From JAFEDN01 sp963712715 (GTDB lineage Bacteria > Pseudomonadota > Gammaproteobacteria > Coxiellales > Coxiellaceae): DNA of 64,000 nt. Each line of letters opens with the position of its first letter. Position 1 is the stretch's first letter. Positions 28,828-37,742 of this stretch are shown in pieces. Position numbers and translations under genes: made by a program. Location: assembly GCA_963712715.1 (NCBI GenBank), contig CAVQJI010000054.1, positions 62,001-126,000 on the forward strand, in the 5' to 3' direction. The notes under the pieces are model-generated. The model worked only from the letters and a program-made list of their open reading frames with translations, had not been told where the DNA came from and searched no databases.

Positions 28828-31369
28828 ATGGATTTCCTTTTAGGTTGAGATGAAGAATTAAATTGTCGTTGCGCGACCTGCTCAATGGCGGCCTGCAACG
28901 ATGATCCTTGAGCTTGCAGCCGTTTAACGGCCTCAAATTCGTCCCCTTTGGACGAATATAAAATCCGTGAATACGGATCAAAAATAATTCGGTGTACCGA
29001 CAATCCCTGCGGACTTTTAATCACACATTCTGAATAATCATCGGCTCTACGCACACTTTGGAATAATTTTGCGGTGTAATCGTTCATCGGAAATTTTTCC
29101 GAAGCCCGTAATTGCGCAATGGCCTCGGGATTTTGCGCCAAAATCAAGTTAAAAGCGGAGTTTTCAAAAGCGGCGATAGAAGTGGCATTTTTAAAATAGT
29201 CATTAATGCCTTGCGTGATGGTGACAAAATTAGCGTTGTAACGTCTGGCGCGGCGATAACCGGTTTCAATGAATTTCGCAGCGCCTTCCTGATCACCGCC
29301 CAACAAATCCCAGGCTTCATCGATCACACAGGATTTCACTTGTGAACGGCTGCCCAAATACATCCGTTTGGAAATTTGATACATCAACACTAACAAGAAC
29401 AATTTTTTGTAAATCTTTTTTCTGCTTCAGTTCTTCCAGTTCCAAGACAATAAAATTATTATTGATGTTCAGCGTACAAGGGCCTTCAAAGAATTTGCCA
29501 TACATGCCGTGTTTGGTGTAGGGATAAAGCAAATGCGAAAGCGTCGTGCAAATCGGACTGGCCTGTTGGCTGAGCCAATCCGCCACGGTGGTGATGCTGG
29601 CATTTTTACCTTTTTGATCCCAGGCCGCTTTGACGCCTTTTTCTAAAAAGGTCATTTCTTCATCCGTGACATTACTCTGCGGTCGCGCCATGGCTGCCAG
29701 CAAAGGCTTTAAAATCTCTAAAGATTCATCATCCATTTGATCAATGTAAGTAAACAAATTCAGAGAGATCGGTTGATCGGATTTAAACTCAATAAACTCA
29801 CCACCTAATAATTTACAGGTCTTTTCATACGAGCGACCGACATCGATGACCCACACCCGGCCACCGGCTCCAAGTAATGCCACAATATATTCCTGCGTGA
29901 GCGCGGATTTACCGCTGCCGGAGGTGGCGGCAATGGCGACGTTATAATTGCCTTCTGGATTATCAAACGGATTCCAGATGGCGATTTGGCCGCGCCGACC
30001 GGGGAGGAATAAGCTGGGACGCTGCGTGCCCTTCCATTCACCCAATAACGGCGCGATATTGATGGCCGAGAGCGCATTCATCGTGCGCAAACGGCCTAAT
30101 CGTTTTAAATCATCAAACATGCCTTCGGTCATCATCATCGGCAAAACCGCTAACCAGGACTGCAATTGCACATAAGATTCTTTACGAAGCTTCCAGCCAT
30201 TGGCGCGATATAAATCCTTTAATTTACGTTCCGCGCCAGGTGACTGCTCCGGTAAGGTATATAAAATCACCTGATAAAAGACTTTCACCAGGCGGTCGCC
30301 CTGACTTAAGCGATCCCGCACAAATTTCCAGTCCTGATATTCTTTGCCGATGCCGGGTTTAAATTTTGCTAACGGACTTTTGGCGGTGGAGTCTTTATTC
30401 ATAAACCGCATTTGCGCTTTAGCAGCCGATTTTTCGACATCTTCCGCCCGGACATGAAAACTCATCATAAAAGGACAGGGAATTTGCAAAGCCGGAATTA
30501 AACAATTGCCCTAAATTTTCGCCGGTTTGCCATAAGCCCAATGTTTCCGGGAAATCACGGACACTGAAGCATTGAATTTCCCACGCTTTTTTACCCTTTT
30601 TATTTAAAATTAATTTATCGGTAAAGACCTGGCATTGATATTCAGGGTCGGTTAATTGCCGTGACAGGGGGTCATACTCGTTCCAACGCTGCTGCGAAGG
30701 ATAAGGGTCGGTCGAAGGATTGAGTAAATCGATCATCAGACTGATAAAATTCGTGATGGGAATCGAGCGGCTGGCCATGTTGACGGAATTCAAAGAACTG
30801 ACAAAATCTTCGCGCAATCGAATCAGGGTTTGAGTATCCGAAGAGATTTCTTTCAGTGGGATGGAAATCACTAAAAACAGCCGAAAATCCCTTAAAATAA
30901 ACGAACCACTCCTGATGAGCGAATCCAGCGTGCCCTGTTTTAAAAATTCGGCGCGCTTTTGTGCGAGCCAGGCAAACATCTCGCCGGCGGCGGAACGTTC
31001 CTGCGCAAAGGCATCAATAGCAGAACCGATCTTATCCGACGCCCATAACAAACATTGCAAATCCGCTGTTATCGGCAACACATCGGTTAACAGGCTCCCC
31101 AGAATTTGCACGTTGGCTTCAGTCGCGCCGGTCAAGGGAGCCACTTCCAACATAAAGCCCAGGCTGCGTTTATTGATAAAAATTTCATGCTCCGGATCGT
31201 AGGTTTCATACGGTAATAAGCTGGAAAGAGGACACTGTGCTAACAGGTCGCTCAATTCAGAATCCAGGGTATGGTTTTTATCAAAACCGGTCGGCGGTGA
31301 TTCACCGAACCATCCGGCAACCCGCGCAAATAAGGCCGATAAGTCAAATGATTGTTGAGCATTAGACAT
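28824..31369 (-). pseudogene. traC: TraC, VirB4-type transfer ATPase, two frameshifts
   Basis: Three frames join: 30419-31384, 29317-30489 and 28824-29402, giving about 848 residues as expected for F-type TraC. The start at 31369 overlaps the traV stop. The first part has FDLSALFARVAGWF; the second has Walker A AATSGSGKSALTQEYI; the third has Walker B SCVIDEAWDLLGG and the ITQGINDYF motif. TraC powers pilus assembly at the inner membrane. One extra G at about 30485 and one extra A in an A-run at about 29410 explain the breaks and restore LFLLVLMYQISKRMYLGS. Confidence 0.91.
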
Positions 31370-31769
31370 GAGTACTATCCTCAATAGCAGGATCGGTAGA
31401 CCAGTGGCCGGGTTGAATCACGTGATAGACTTGAGTCGATGAGAAGTAATTGCCCTGACTGTCCTGATAAGGCGCAATCCAAAGCCGCATCACTGACTCC
31501 GGGGAACGGGTCACTTCATTATTATCAGCAGAATAACTGACATTGACCGTCAGTACCGGGTCAGAAGAGGGTGCGGGATTTGGTTTCGCTTCTGCTAATT
31601 TTCCCTGATCCACCATCGTGTTGACCTGATCCAGGCTTCGACAGGTGACACCCGGCTTCATCGGGCAGGTGAATTGAGAATTTAATTCTCCACAACCGGA
31701 GAGTATCGCTGCACAGCCGAGCAATAAACTGACATGGACTAACTTTTTTGATGGTTGAAAATTCCACAT
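31362..31769 (-). CDS. traV: TraV, outer-membrane lipoprotein of the transfer channel
   Basis: A 135-residue lipoprotein. The lipobox ILSGC at residue ~26 marks the acylated cysteine. The TraV signature follows: FTCPMKPGVTCRSLDQV, then a Pro-rich stretch and the VMRLWIAPYQDSQG end. TraV (VirB7-like) anchors the TraB/TraK core to the outer membrane. A GAGGAG site precedes the ATG. It has no lesion, and it overlaps the traC start by 8 bases. Confidence 0.93.
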   Translation of the reverse strand: MWNFQPSKKLVHVSLLLGCAAILSGCGELNSQFTCPMKPGVTCRSLDQVNTMVDQGKLAEAKPNPAPSSDPVLTVNVSYSADNNEVTRSPESVMRLWIAPYQDSQGNYFSSTQVYHVIQPGHWSTDPAIEDSTHV

Positions 31770-31790
31770 AAAAAACTCCTCTTTTAAGAT

Positions 31791-31931
31791 TTAAGAAAAT
31801 CGGTCGCTTGATTCTGACTGATTACGGGTTTGCAATTCGTTAATTTGCGCTGGCGTTAAGGGTAAAGGGGAAACCGGCAACGGCGATGTCACGGCGGAAT
31901 TCGTTGCCGGCGTGACGGATGGGTTATTCAT
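31791..31931 (-). CDS. 46-residue Pro/Thr/Ser-rich peptide coupled to traB
   Basis: A short frame whose ATG at 31931 overlaps the traB stop by 8 bases, in the way this operon couples its genes. It ends just before the traV ribosome site. The peptide is Pro/Thr/Ser-rich (TSPLPVSPLPLTPAQ), then a short helix NELQTRNQSES. It has no membrane segment. It may be a true small gene in the traB-traV gap, where F carries small non-essential genes, or the displaced tail of traB. Confidence 0.4.
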   Translation of the reverse strand: MNNPSVTPATNSAVTSPLPVSPLPLTPAQINELQTRNQSESSDRFS

Positions 31932-33243
31932 GACCGGTGATCATGGCTGATGGTTGCAGTACGTGGGAAGTGGTTGCCACAGATTCAAACGGCGGCAAAA
32001 TCGATTCTTTTTCATTGTCGTGTTTCTGGCCGTCTAAATAAAACCCTTTTAAAAAGACGATATCGACTATCGTCCCGGCGGATAACTGAATCACGGGATG
32101 GTATTGATCGGCTCGCCGAATGTTATAATCCGCGATTTTATCCATCGCATTACTGACACCCTGAGCAGCCCCATATTTAAAAATATCGGCGTTATTGATA
32201 GTATTCACTGCACCGGAGGGTGAGATCGACGTTGTCGTATATTGCGAGGCAATGCCTTGAGAGAAGCCCGACAACGTGCCGGCGACAAACGCGCGTCTCA
32301 ATAAAGCGCCTTCTCGCCATAAAGGCACGCCGCGCACGCCATTTTTACCTTCCGGCCCAAAGACCGTGCCTTCTACCGGTAATTCAATCACTTCTTGATG
32401 ATTGGGGCTGACACAACTTAAACGTTCCAGTCGCATCAATCCCCGTTCGGAAGAAATATCGCCGATAGCCGCCGCGGTGGCGACACAATCTTTCAAATGA
32501 CTGTAATGATGATTGGGTAACGTACCGGTATCCAATAGCCGAAATAACACCGGTGTGGGATTACTTTGGCTATTCACGCCGGTGGAAGCATCCGCCCCGC
32601 CTAACATGACGGCGCGCACAAAAGTACCGGCGGGGACAAACGTATCCGGCGTTTTAGAGGGTTTAATCAGGGGTGCCGCCGTAGACTGATTTTTTAGAGG
32701 GGATAACGCCAGAACATCATCGTTCACGCCTTTCAGCGGCTGTAGGGAAACCACATCCGCCTGATGATCGAGGTTCGAGGATGTAGAATCAGCATTGGGG
32801 TCATGAGTCTTTATCCGGTAATGCCGGATTGGCGAGATTCAATTTTTCTTCTAACGCCTTCAGTTGAGCCTGTAATCCCTGCATGCGTCATTTTGAGATT
32901 GATTGGTTTTTTCCTGTTGCTCTTTTTGTTTTTTCAGGAATTCTAATTGTTGTTGCAATTCGGAGGTTGTTTTTTGTTCCCGGCTCAATTCATTTTGGGT
33001 TTTCTCAATAAATACCCCGGAACTGTCGACATGTGTGGTCGGGTTGTCCATGGCCATCCGTTGTGACGAGGGTTTATGAATAGTGTGGGAAGACTGAACG
33101 TGGCCTGATAAGAGTGAATAAAAAGCCCAGCCGAGTATACTCAAAATCATGAGGCTGATCGCTAGCGCCTTCTGTTGTTTTTTCCTGATTCGGCTGGGCT
33201 GCGTATCCACATTTTTTTCAGCATCGTAGGGTTGTTTAGACAT
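31924..33243 (-). pseudogene. traB: TraB, VirB10-like core protein, two offsetting frameshifts
   Basis: Frame 32860-33243 gives the cytoplasmic start, a membrane helix (ALAISLMILSILGWAFYSLL) and a coiled coil. A ~90-base stretch then reads in a second frame (QGLQAQLKALEEKLNLANPA), and frame 31924-32754 resumes the first frame with PAGTFVRAVMLGGADAS, the VPLWREGALLRRAFVAG block and the C-terminal domain. Repaired length is about 439 residues. TraB spans both membranes and forms the inner ring of the core complex. A one-base loss near 32885 and a one-base gain near 32810 cancel out. Its ATG overlaps the traK stop by 8 bases. Confidence 0.88.
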
Positions 33244-34086
33244 GGCTGGTCACCTTAATCAGTTGAATGGTTTGATGAGGGGCAAGCGTGGTGGCTTGCA
33301 GATAAATGGCGCGATCACCGGATTGATACAAATCTTCTTCCGCCAGGCTTTGAGTTTGCCGGGAATGATTGGTGAGTTGATAGATCTCTACCGATAAGTG
33401 CGCACCGATATATTGATCGGTTAATTTCAAATCGAAATTTTTCCCGACAGTGAATTCTTTCGGTTTTTTCAAAACCGTCTGCACATAGCCGTTTGGAATG
33501 TTGTGTTGAAGAACCGCATCCACCAGATGAATTAAAGTTTGTGTATAACGCTCACTGGTTTCCCAGGTTTTCGCAGCTTCTTTCTCCAATTCCTGGGGTT
33601 TGAGGACCAGGACATCGGCCCGCGAGTAGAGCGCGGCGTTAAGTTCAATACGTAATGCCGACCCTTGTTCAGTGCTAATGAATAAATAAAATGGTTTTGA
33701 TGGATGAAGATTATTTTTTGCTTTTGATTTTGGACATTGAATTTTGGTTGTTTTTTGTTTTTATTTTTAGTTTTTCTGAATGCGGGACAAATTTTATGGG
33801 TAATTGGTTGATATGATGATGGGTTTAATAAACACTGCGCCCTGAACCGTGTCATTGCTCATCTGGTAAGCGCCTTCAGAACCTCTGACCAGCGTAATAC
33901 GATCTCCCGCCACCGAAATTCGCGTCAATTCCTTTGCGGATATTTCTGCGGAAATTTGCGAATTATTTTCAGCGATAAAAGTCTGCGCGTTGTGCCTTTG
34001 CTGAAAATATCAGCATCGGAAATAATACCTGCCAGAAAATAGAGGGATTTTGAATAAGGATCGATTAACAGGTTTTTAAGCATCAT
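33236..34086 (-). pseudogene. traK: TraK, VirB9-like secretin-type protein, frameshifted and with an extra A/T-rich stretch
   Basis: The last 117 residues (33236-33589) match TraK: KTWETSERYTQTLIHLVDAV and IYLQATTLAPHQTIQLIKVT. Upstream in other frames are a signal-like LFPMLIFSAKAQ, then FIAENNSQISAEISAKEL and RISVAGDRITLVRG, and later KPFYLFISTEQGSALRIEL. Between the last two, about 33690-33815, lies an A-rich stretch that does not fit the protein and looks inserted. ATGATG at 34081-34086 follows AGGAG. TraK forms the outer ring of the core channel. It has several lesions. Confidence 0.78.
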
Positions 34087-34092
34087 GTTCTC

Positions 34093-34675
34093 CTATTTTG
34101 AATGCTCATCGTTGTGATCGTTTTTAATTTCCTCGAAGGATTTCAGCCACAGTCTGCCTTCTGAATAGCGAAACTGAAGCTGATAATGGATCCGCTGCAC
34201 CGGCAAATGATCATTGCCGACCGTGGCGCTCAAATCACCGGTAATTTGTGCGGTAAGCTGTTGGGTATTGACCACCACTTCCACCGGATAAAAAATCAAA
34301 CTGGTATGGGTTTTTTCTAATTGTTCCGCCTCACTGACCAACTCATTTTTTAAATCACCGTAATAAGCGGGATCGGTGTAGCGCAGTAAAGTCTCCTGTT
34401 GATAAGCCGCATTGCCGGGAGTGAGATTCAGCCGTAATTGAGCTAAAAATGAAGCCATTTGCGATAAATATTCGGGAGAGACGGCCCTGGCTTCTACCCA
34501 AAAGGCTTGATTCACGACAGGCGGTGTAATCACAATCCGTTCCCGGCCAATCAGTCGGCAGACACTGACTCGTCAACAATAAACTGACCAGGGCCAGGAG
34601 TGCGGCCAATACTAAATAACCATTCCTCTGCGCCAGTATTCCCTGTAATCGCGATTTATAATGAGTGAGTTGCAT
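34093..34675 (-). pseudogene. traE: TraE, VirB5/VirB8-position pilus assembly protein, one frameshift
   Basis: The start at 34675 encodes MQLTHYKSRLQGIL and a membrane helix (YLVLAALLALVSLLL). After that the frame is lost and the frame 34093-34533 continues with ITPPVVNQAFWVEARAVSP, LSQMASFLAQLRLNLTP and the end FRYSEGRLWLKSFEE. This fits F-type TraE, a single-pass inner-membrane assembly protein, about 193 residues once one added base near 34560 is removed. It lies between traL and traK as in F. Confidence 0.87.
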
Positions 34676-34692
34676 ACTTGCTCCTGTAGGGC

Positions 34693-34974
34693 TTATCCGA
34701 TTAATTCCCGCCAATAAGAAGGCGGCGTGGCTTTGAGTTTTAAACACATCGGCACATGCCAATATAGCCAGTGGTACATAAAATAATGACCCTGTTCGCC
34801 TTTCAATTTTTTAATACCGAATAACGCACCGGATCCGGTGATCATGCCCCAGACCGGGCTATTAAACACCAGCATCAGGATTAAAAACGGGACTAAAAAA
34901 GCAGTGAGTTCATCAATCGTCCAGAGCATGAATTTAATCGGCTCATCGAGGGTTTGCGGAATGCGGTAGCTCAT
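34693..34974 (-). CDS. traL: TraL, pilus assembly membrane protein
   Basis: A 93-residue protein matching F-type TraL: an amphipathic start RIPQTLDEPIKFMLW, a hydrophobic hairpin (ELTAFLVPFLILMLVF and WGMITGSGALFGI), then a basic segment and YWHVPMCLKLKATPPSYWRE. It is the VirB3-equivalent of the system. The ATG overlaps the traA stop as ATGA. It has no lesion. Confidence 0.92.
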   Translation of the reverse strand: MSYRIPQTLDEPIKFMLWTIDELTAFLVPFLILMLVFNSPVWGMITGSGALFGIKKLKGEQGHYFMYHWLYWHVPMCLKLKATPPSYWRELIG

Positions 34975-35327
34975 GCACTTTCTCCTGCCATCGACAGGAT
35001 GATGTTGAAAAAGATCGACACCACTACGATACCGCTCAATATCACCAAATTCTTGGTTTTCATGTAGCCAGCTAATCCTAAAATGCCTTCAGCCGCGTAG
35101 ATATATTTTTTACCTGTGCCATTGAGTGTCGCCCACAGACTGGCGTCAGTGCCTGCTAAAATATCGTCTCCATCCGCCAGTGCCGAACCGCACAGGCCGA
35201 TTAAACTGACCAACAAAAACAGGCGGAGGGTGGCTAAACTGTTAGGCTGGCATAAAGCACACCACAGCCGACAGCCCCATGTTTGGCTCATGCTTTTAAT
35301 TTGCTTCACTACGCTCTTTATTTTCAT
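34971..35327 (-). CDS. traA: TraA, F-type propilin
   Basis: A 118-residue precursor. The start at 35327 follows AGGAG; the longer frame above has no ribosome site. A long basic leader (KIKSVVKQIKSM) and a signal segment (LRLFLLVSLIGLCGSALA) end at a likely cleavage before DGDDILAG. The mature part of ~67 residues has two hydrophobic helices (YAAEGILGLAGYM and LVILSGIVVVSIFFNIILSM) with a short basic loop between, the pilin arrangement. It is the first gene of the tra run. Its 5' end overlaps the end of the gene upstream. Confidence 0.88.
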   Translation of the reverse strand: MKIKSVVKQIKSMSQTWGCRLWCALCQPNSLATLRLFLLVSLIGLCGSALADGDDILAGTDASLWATLNGTGKKYIYAAEGILGLAGYMKTKNLVILSGIVVVSIFFNIILSMAGESA

Positions 35328-35697
35328 GACGCTTACTCCTGCGTTTTTTATGTTGGTTATTTTTGTGTTGCCCCTGACATTGAAAGGTGGATAACCATTC
35401 AAATTTCCAATGCAGCGGTTTAAAGTGTTTATGGCCTAATTTCTCCATCTTTGCCAAACAACGCACCTTATATTCGGCACGGGCCTCTTGAATATCCCGT
35501 GAAAAATTTCTGCACTTTTGGTGATAATTCTCCTCAAAGATAGCCTGTTCATTTTCACCATCCTTTTTCCAGCGCCAAAACCATTTCACTTTAATACCGG
35601 CATAGTGCGCCGCGAGTTCATAACTCGCTCCAATCCGCAGAGCTTCACCTATTTTTTGTTGAACGCTCTCTGTCAACTCATGATGCTGACTCTCCAT
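35296..35697 (-). CDS. terminase-small-subunit-like helix-turn-helix protein
   Basis: A 133-residue protein. The N-terminal 60 residues have the shape of phage small-terminase/HTH proteins: VQQKIGEALRIGASYELAAH, then YAGIKVKWFWRWKKDG. A helical segment with DIQEARAEYKVRCLAKME and a Lys/Arg-rich tail follow. Such proteins usually bind DNA. The start overlaps the end of the methylase gene by 20 bases, so the two form a unit. Its tail covers the traA start, which places this phage-type pair directly before the transfer operon. Confidence 0.6.
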   Translation of the reverse strand: MESQHHELTESVQQKIGEALRIGASYELAAHYAGIKVKWFWRWKKDGENEQAIFEENYHQKCRNFSRDIQEARAEYKVRCLAKMEKLGHKHFKPLHWKFEWLSTFQCQGQHKNNQHKKRRSKRHENKERSEAN

Positions 35698-36928
35698 GAC
35701 TCATGCCTTGTCGCGCTGATACACAGTCCGCGAATGTCCGGTCTGTTCCGGACAACACCGCCGCTTTGCCTGTGTGTTTCTCAAAGCGACGCAAGATCAC
35801 GTCCACATACTGCGGCATGATCTCAACGAGATACGCCTGGCGGTGCGTATGCTCGGCTGCGATCAGGGTGGATCCGGCTCCGCCAAACATATCCAGCACC
35901 CGGTCGCCTGTTAAGCTGCTGTTATGCAGCGCCTTTTGTACCAGCGCCCAAGGCTTCATCGTGGGATGAAGATCGCAGGACAACGGCTTATCGAACGGCC
36001 ACACCGTACTTTGCGCACGATCCCCATACCACGCATCCACTTGGCCTTTGCGGTAAGCGTAGTAAATGGGTTCGTGCTGCGTTTTGTAGCGGCCTCGATT
36101 TAATACAAAATGATTCTTGCTCCAAATAATCTGAGAACGGATAACCAGCTGATTGAATTCCAACGCCTCTTTGACTAAATCCTGAAATTGGGAGGCATGG
36201 CAGACATACCAGGAGGCTTCCGGTTTCACCACCGTCACCGCATTGGCAAAAGCCGTTTGTAAAAACTGCAAATAAGCCTGTGGATTCATGTGGTCATTTT
36301 GAATAGAGCGCCCTTTGAAAGCGCCACGGGCTTGATGATAATCGACGTTATAGGGCGGATCGGTAAACACTAAATCGGCTTTCTCACCATTCATCAGTCG
36401 AGCTATATCAGTGGGAGATGTCGCATCCCCACACATCACCCGATGAAGCCCACATTCCCAAACATCGCCCGGTTGACTCACAATCATATTTTGCGGTGTT
36501 AACCCATCTAAGGATTCTTCATCGGATTCTGATAATGTGCCAAGTAATTTGGTTAATTCGATTTCACTGAAGGCAGTCCATGACAAATCCACATCGAGTT
36601 CTTTTAATGAAGCTAATTCCTGACGCAATAAATCCGAATCCCATTCGGCTTCTTCACTTAAACGATTGTCGGCAATACGATAGGCTTTGACCTGTTCCGG
36701 TGTCAGATGGTTAGCCACCAAAACCGGAACTTTTTCCATTTTCAATTTTCTTGCGGCCAGCCAGCGGGTATGACCGGCAACAATGGTATGATCAGTGTCC
36801 ACCACAATCGACTGCTGCCAGCCGTAGGTTTTTAAACTGTCGGCGACTTTATCCACCGCTTTAGTATTGCGGCGGGGATTTCGCTCATACGGGCGAAGGT
36901 CGTCGATTAAAAACCATTGAATATCCAT
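35678..36928 (-). CDS. ParB-domain/DNA methylase fusion
   Basis: A 416-residue protein with two parts. Residues ~1-115 are a ParB-like nuclease-type domain (LRPYERNPRRNTKAVDKVAD and IVAGHTRWLAARKL). Residues ~155-400 are an N4/N6-type DNA methyltransferase of the beta order: catalytic DPPYNV near residue 191, a target-recognition region, and the AdoMet-binding FGGAGST near 349. Fusions like this are common in phages and prophages, where they methylate the element's own DNA. It is intact and starts next to the inverted-repeat region at 37042-37163. Confidence 0.9.
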   Translation of the reverse strand: MDIQWFLIDDLRPYERNPRRNTKAVDKVADSLKTYGWQQSIVVDTDHTIVAGHTRWLAARKLKMEKVPVLVANHLTPEQVKAYRIADNRLSEEAEWDSDLLRQELASLKELDVDLSWTAFSEIELTKLLGTLSESDEESLDGLTPQNMIVSQPGDVWECGLHRVMCGDATSPTDIARLMNGEKADLVFTDPPYNVDYHQARGAFKGRSIQNDHMNPQAYLQFLQTAFANAVTVVKPEASWYVCHASQFQDLVKEALEFNQLVIRSQIIWSKNHFVLNRGRYKTQHEPIYYAYRKGQVDAWYGDRAQSTVWPFDKPLSCDLHPTMKPWALVQKALHNSSLTGDRVLDMFGGAGSTLIAAEHTHRQAYLVEIMPQYVDVILRRFEKHTGKAAVLSGTDRTFADCVSARQGMSHGESAS

Positions 36929-37041
36929 GCATCGTGCTCCCTGATAAAATTTTTCAGTGAAGGGCTTGCCTTCACGAGTGAAATCATCCTCTCAGGAAAG
37001 ACACTGAAATGGAAAGCGCAAAAGTTCACGACATGATGGCA

Positions 37042-37163
37042 AAAAGTTCACGAGATGACCCTTAAAATTGACCGAAAACGTTATTTTGGGCGTAAAAAAA
37101 TCGCGTAAGTCTTTGATTCTTTCTTCCGGTCGGTCAATTTTAGAGGGTCTGTCGTGAACTTTT
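37042..37163. repeat. 33-base imperfect inverted repeat pair
   Basis: Bases 37042-37074 and 37131-37163 are inverted copies beginning AAAAGTTCACGA and ending TAAAATTGACCG, with a few mismatches in between and a 56-base spacer. A further AAAGTTCACGA copy lies just left at 37021-37031. The 380-base gap 36929-37310 holds nothing else I can name. The structure could be the ends of a small non-coding element, an oriT-like site or a regulatory region between divergent operons. Confidence 0.6.
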
Positions 37164-37310
37164 GGTTATCAAGTCGTGAAAAAAAGTGAGGTGAATTTCA
37201 TTTTATGAATCCTCGTAATATGGCAGGCTATTCCGTAAGTCACCGCGCAACGCAACTGATAGCGTCATTATCAAATGCTAACAAGGGGACGAATAAACAG
37301 GATTAACCCA

Positions 37311-37586
37311 ATGAACAATCATACTGAAAAAACCGATCAAAACGCGAACTCAGATCAAAAGAAGAAACGTTTACTGAGTGATCCTTCTTTTGATGCCTTA
37401 GTCGAGATCCAGAAAGAAATCGCTGAACAAATCCGGTGGATGCCTTCACTTTATAAGTTAGTCAATACCCTGATCAACACCGAGACGTTGCCTTATTTGA
37501 AAGAATTGATTCTGGCGGAATGGCATCATCGCCAACGACCGCTATTTAAATCATCGACGACTGAAACCACAAAAACAATTTCTTAA
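37311..37586 (+). CDS. small hypothetical protein
   Basis: A 91-residue protein, mostly helical and hydrophilic: a polar start, then FDALVEIQKEIAEQIRWM and LYKLVNTLINTETLPYLKEL. The ATG at 37311 with a weak AGGA site is preferred to an in-frame ATG 12 codons earlier that has none. I do not recognise a family. It leads a plus-strand run that continues with the paralogue pair. Confidence 0.5.
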   Translation: MNNHTEKTDQNANSDQKKKRLLSDPSFDALVEIQKEIAEQIRWMPSLYKLVNTLINTETLPYLKELILAEWHHRQRPLFKSSTTETTKTIS

Positions 37587-37742
37587 TTCAATACCGACAC
37601 CGACACTTTTTTAATTTCTAACACTTCGACACTTATCCCTATTCCATAACCGGGTTTATTAACCCAATGCAGGATCGGTTAGTGCGTCTCCTTTAGAAAT
37701 GCGCTGACTGAATTCACTCAATCAAACACCAGGAGATTTTTT

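Noticed and set aside
11840..34675. Programmed frameshifting in the tra genes
   Set aside because: Too many sites, no shared slippery sequence or stimulatory structure; decay or error is simpler.
35328..35402. Longer start for the pilin gene
   Set aside because: No ribosome site; the ATG at 35327 has AGGAG and gives a normal propilin.
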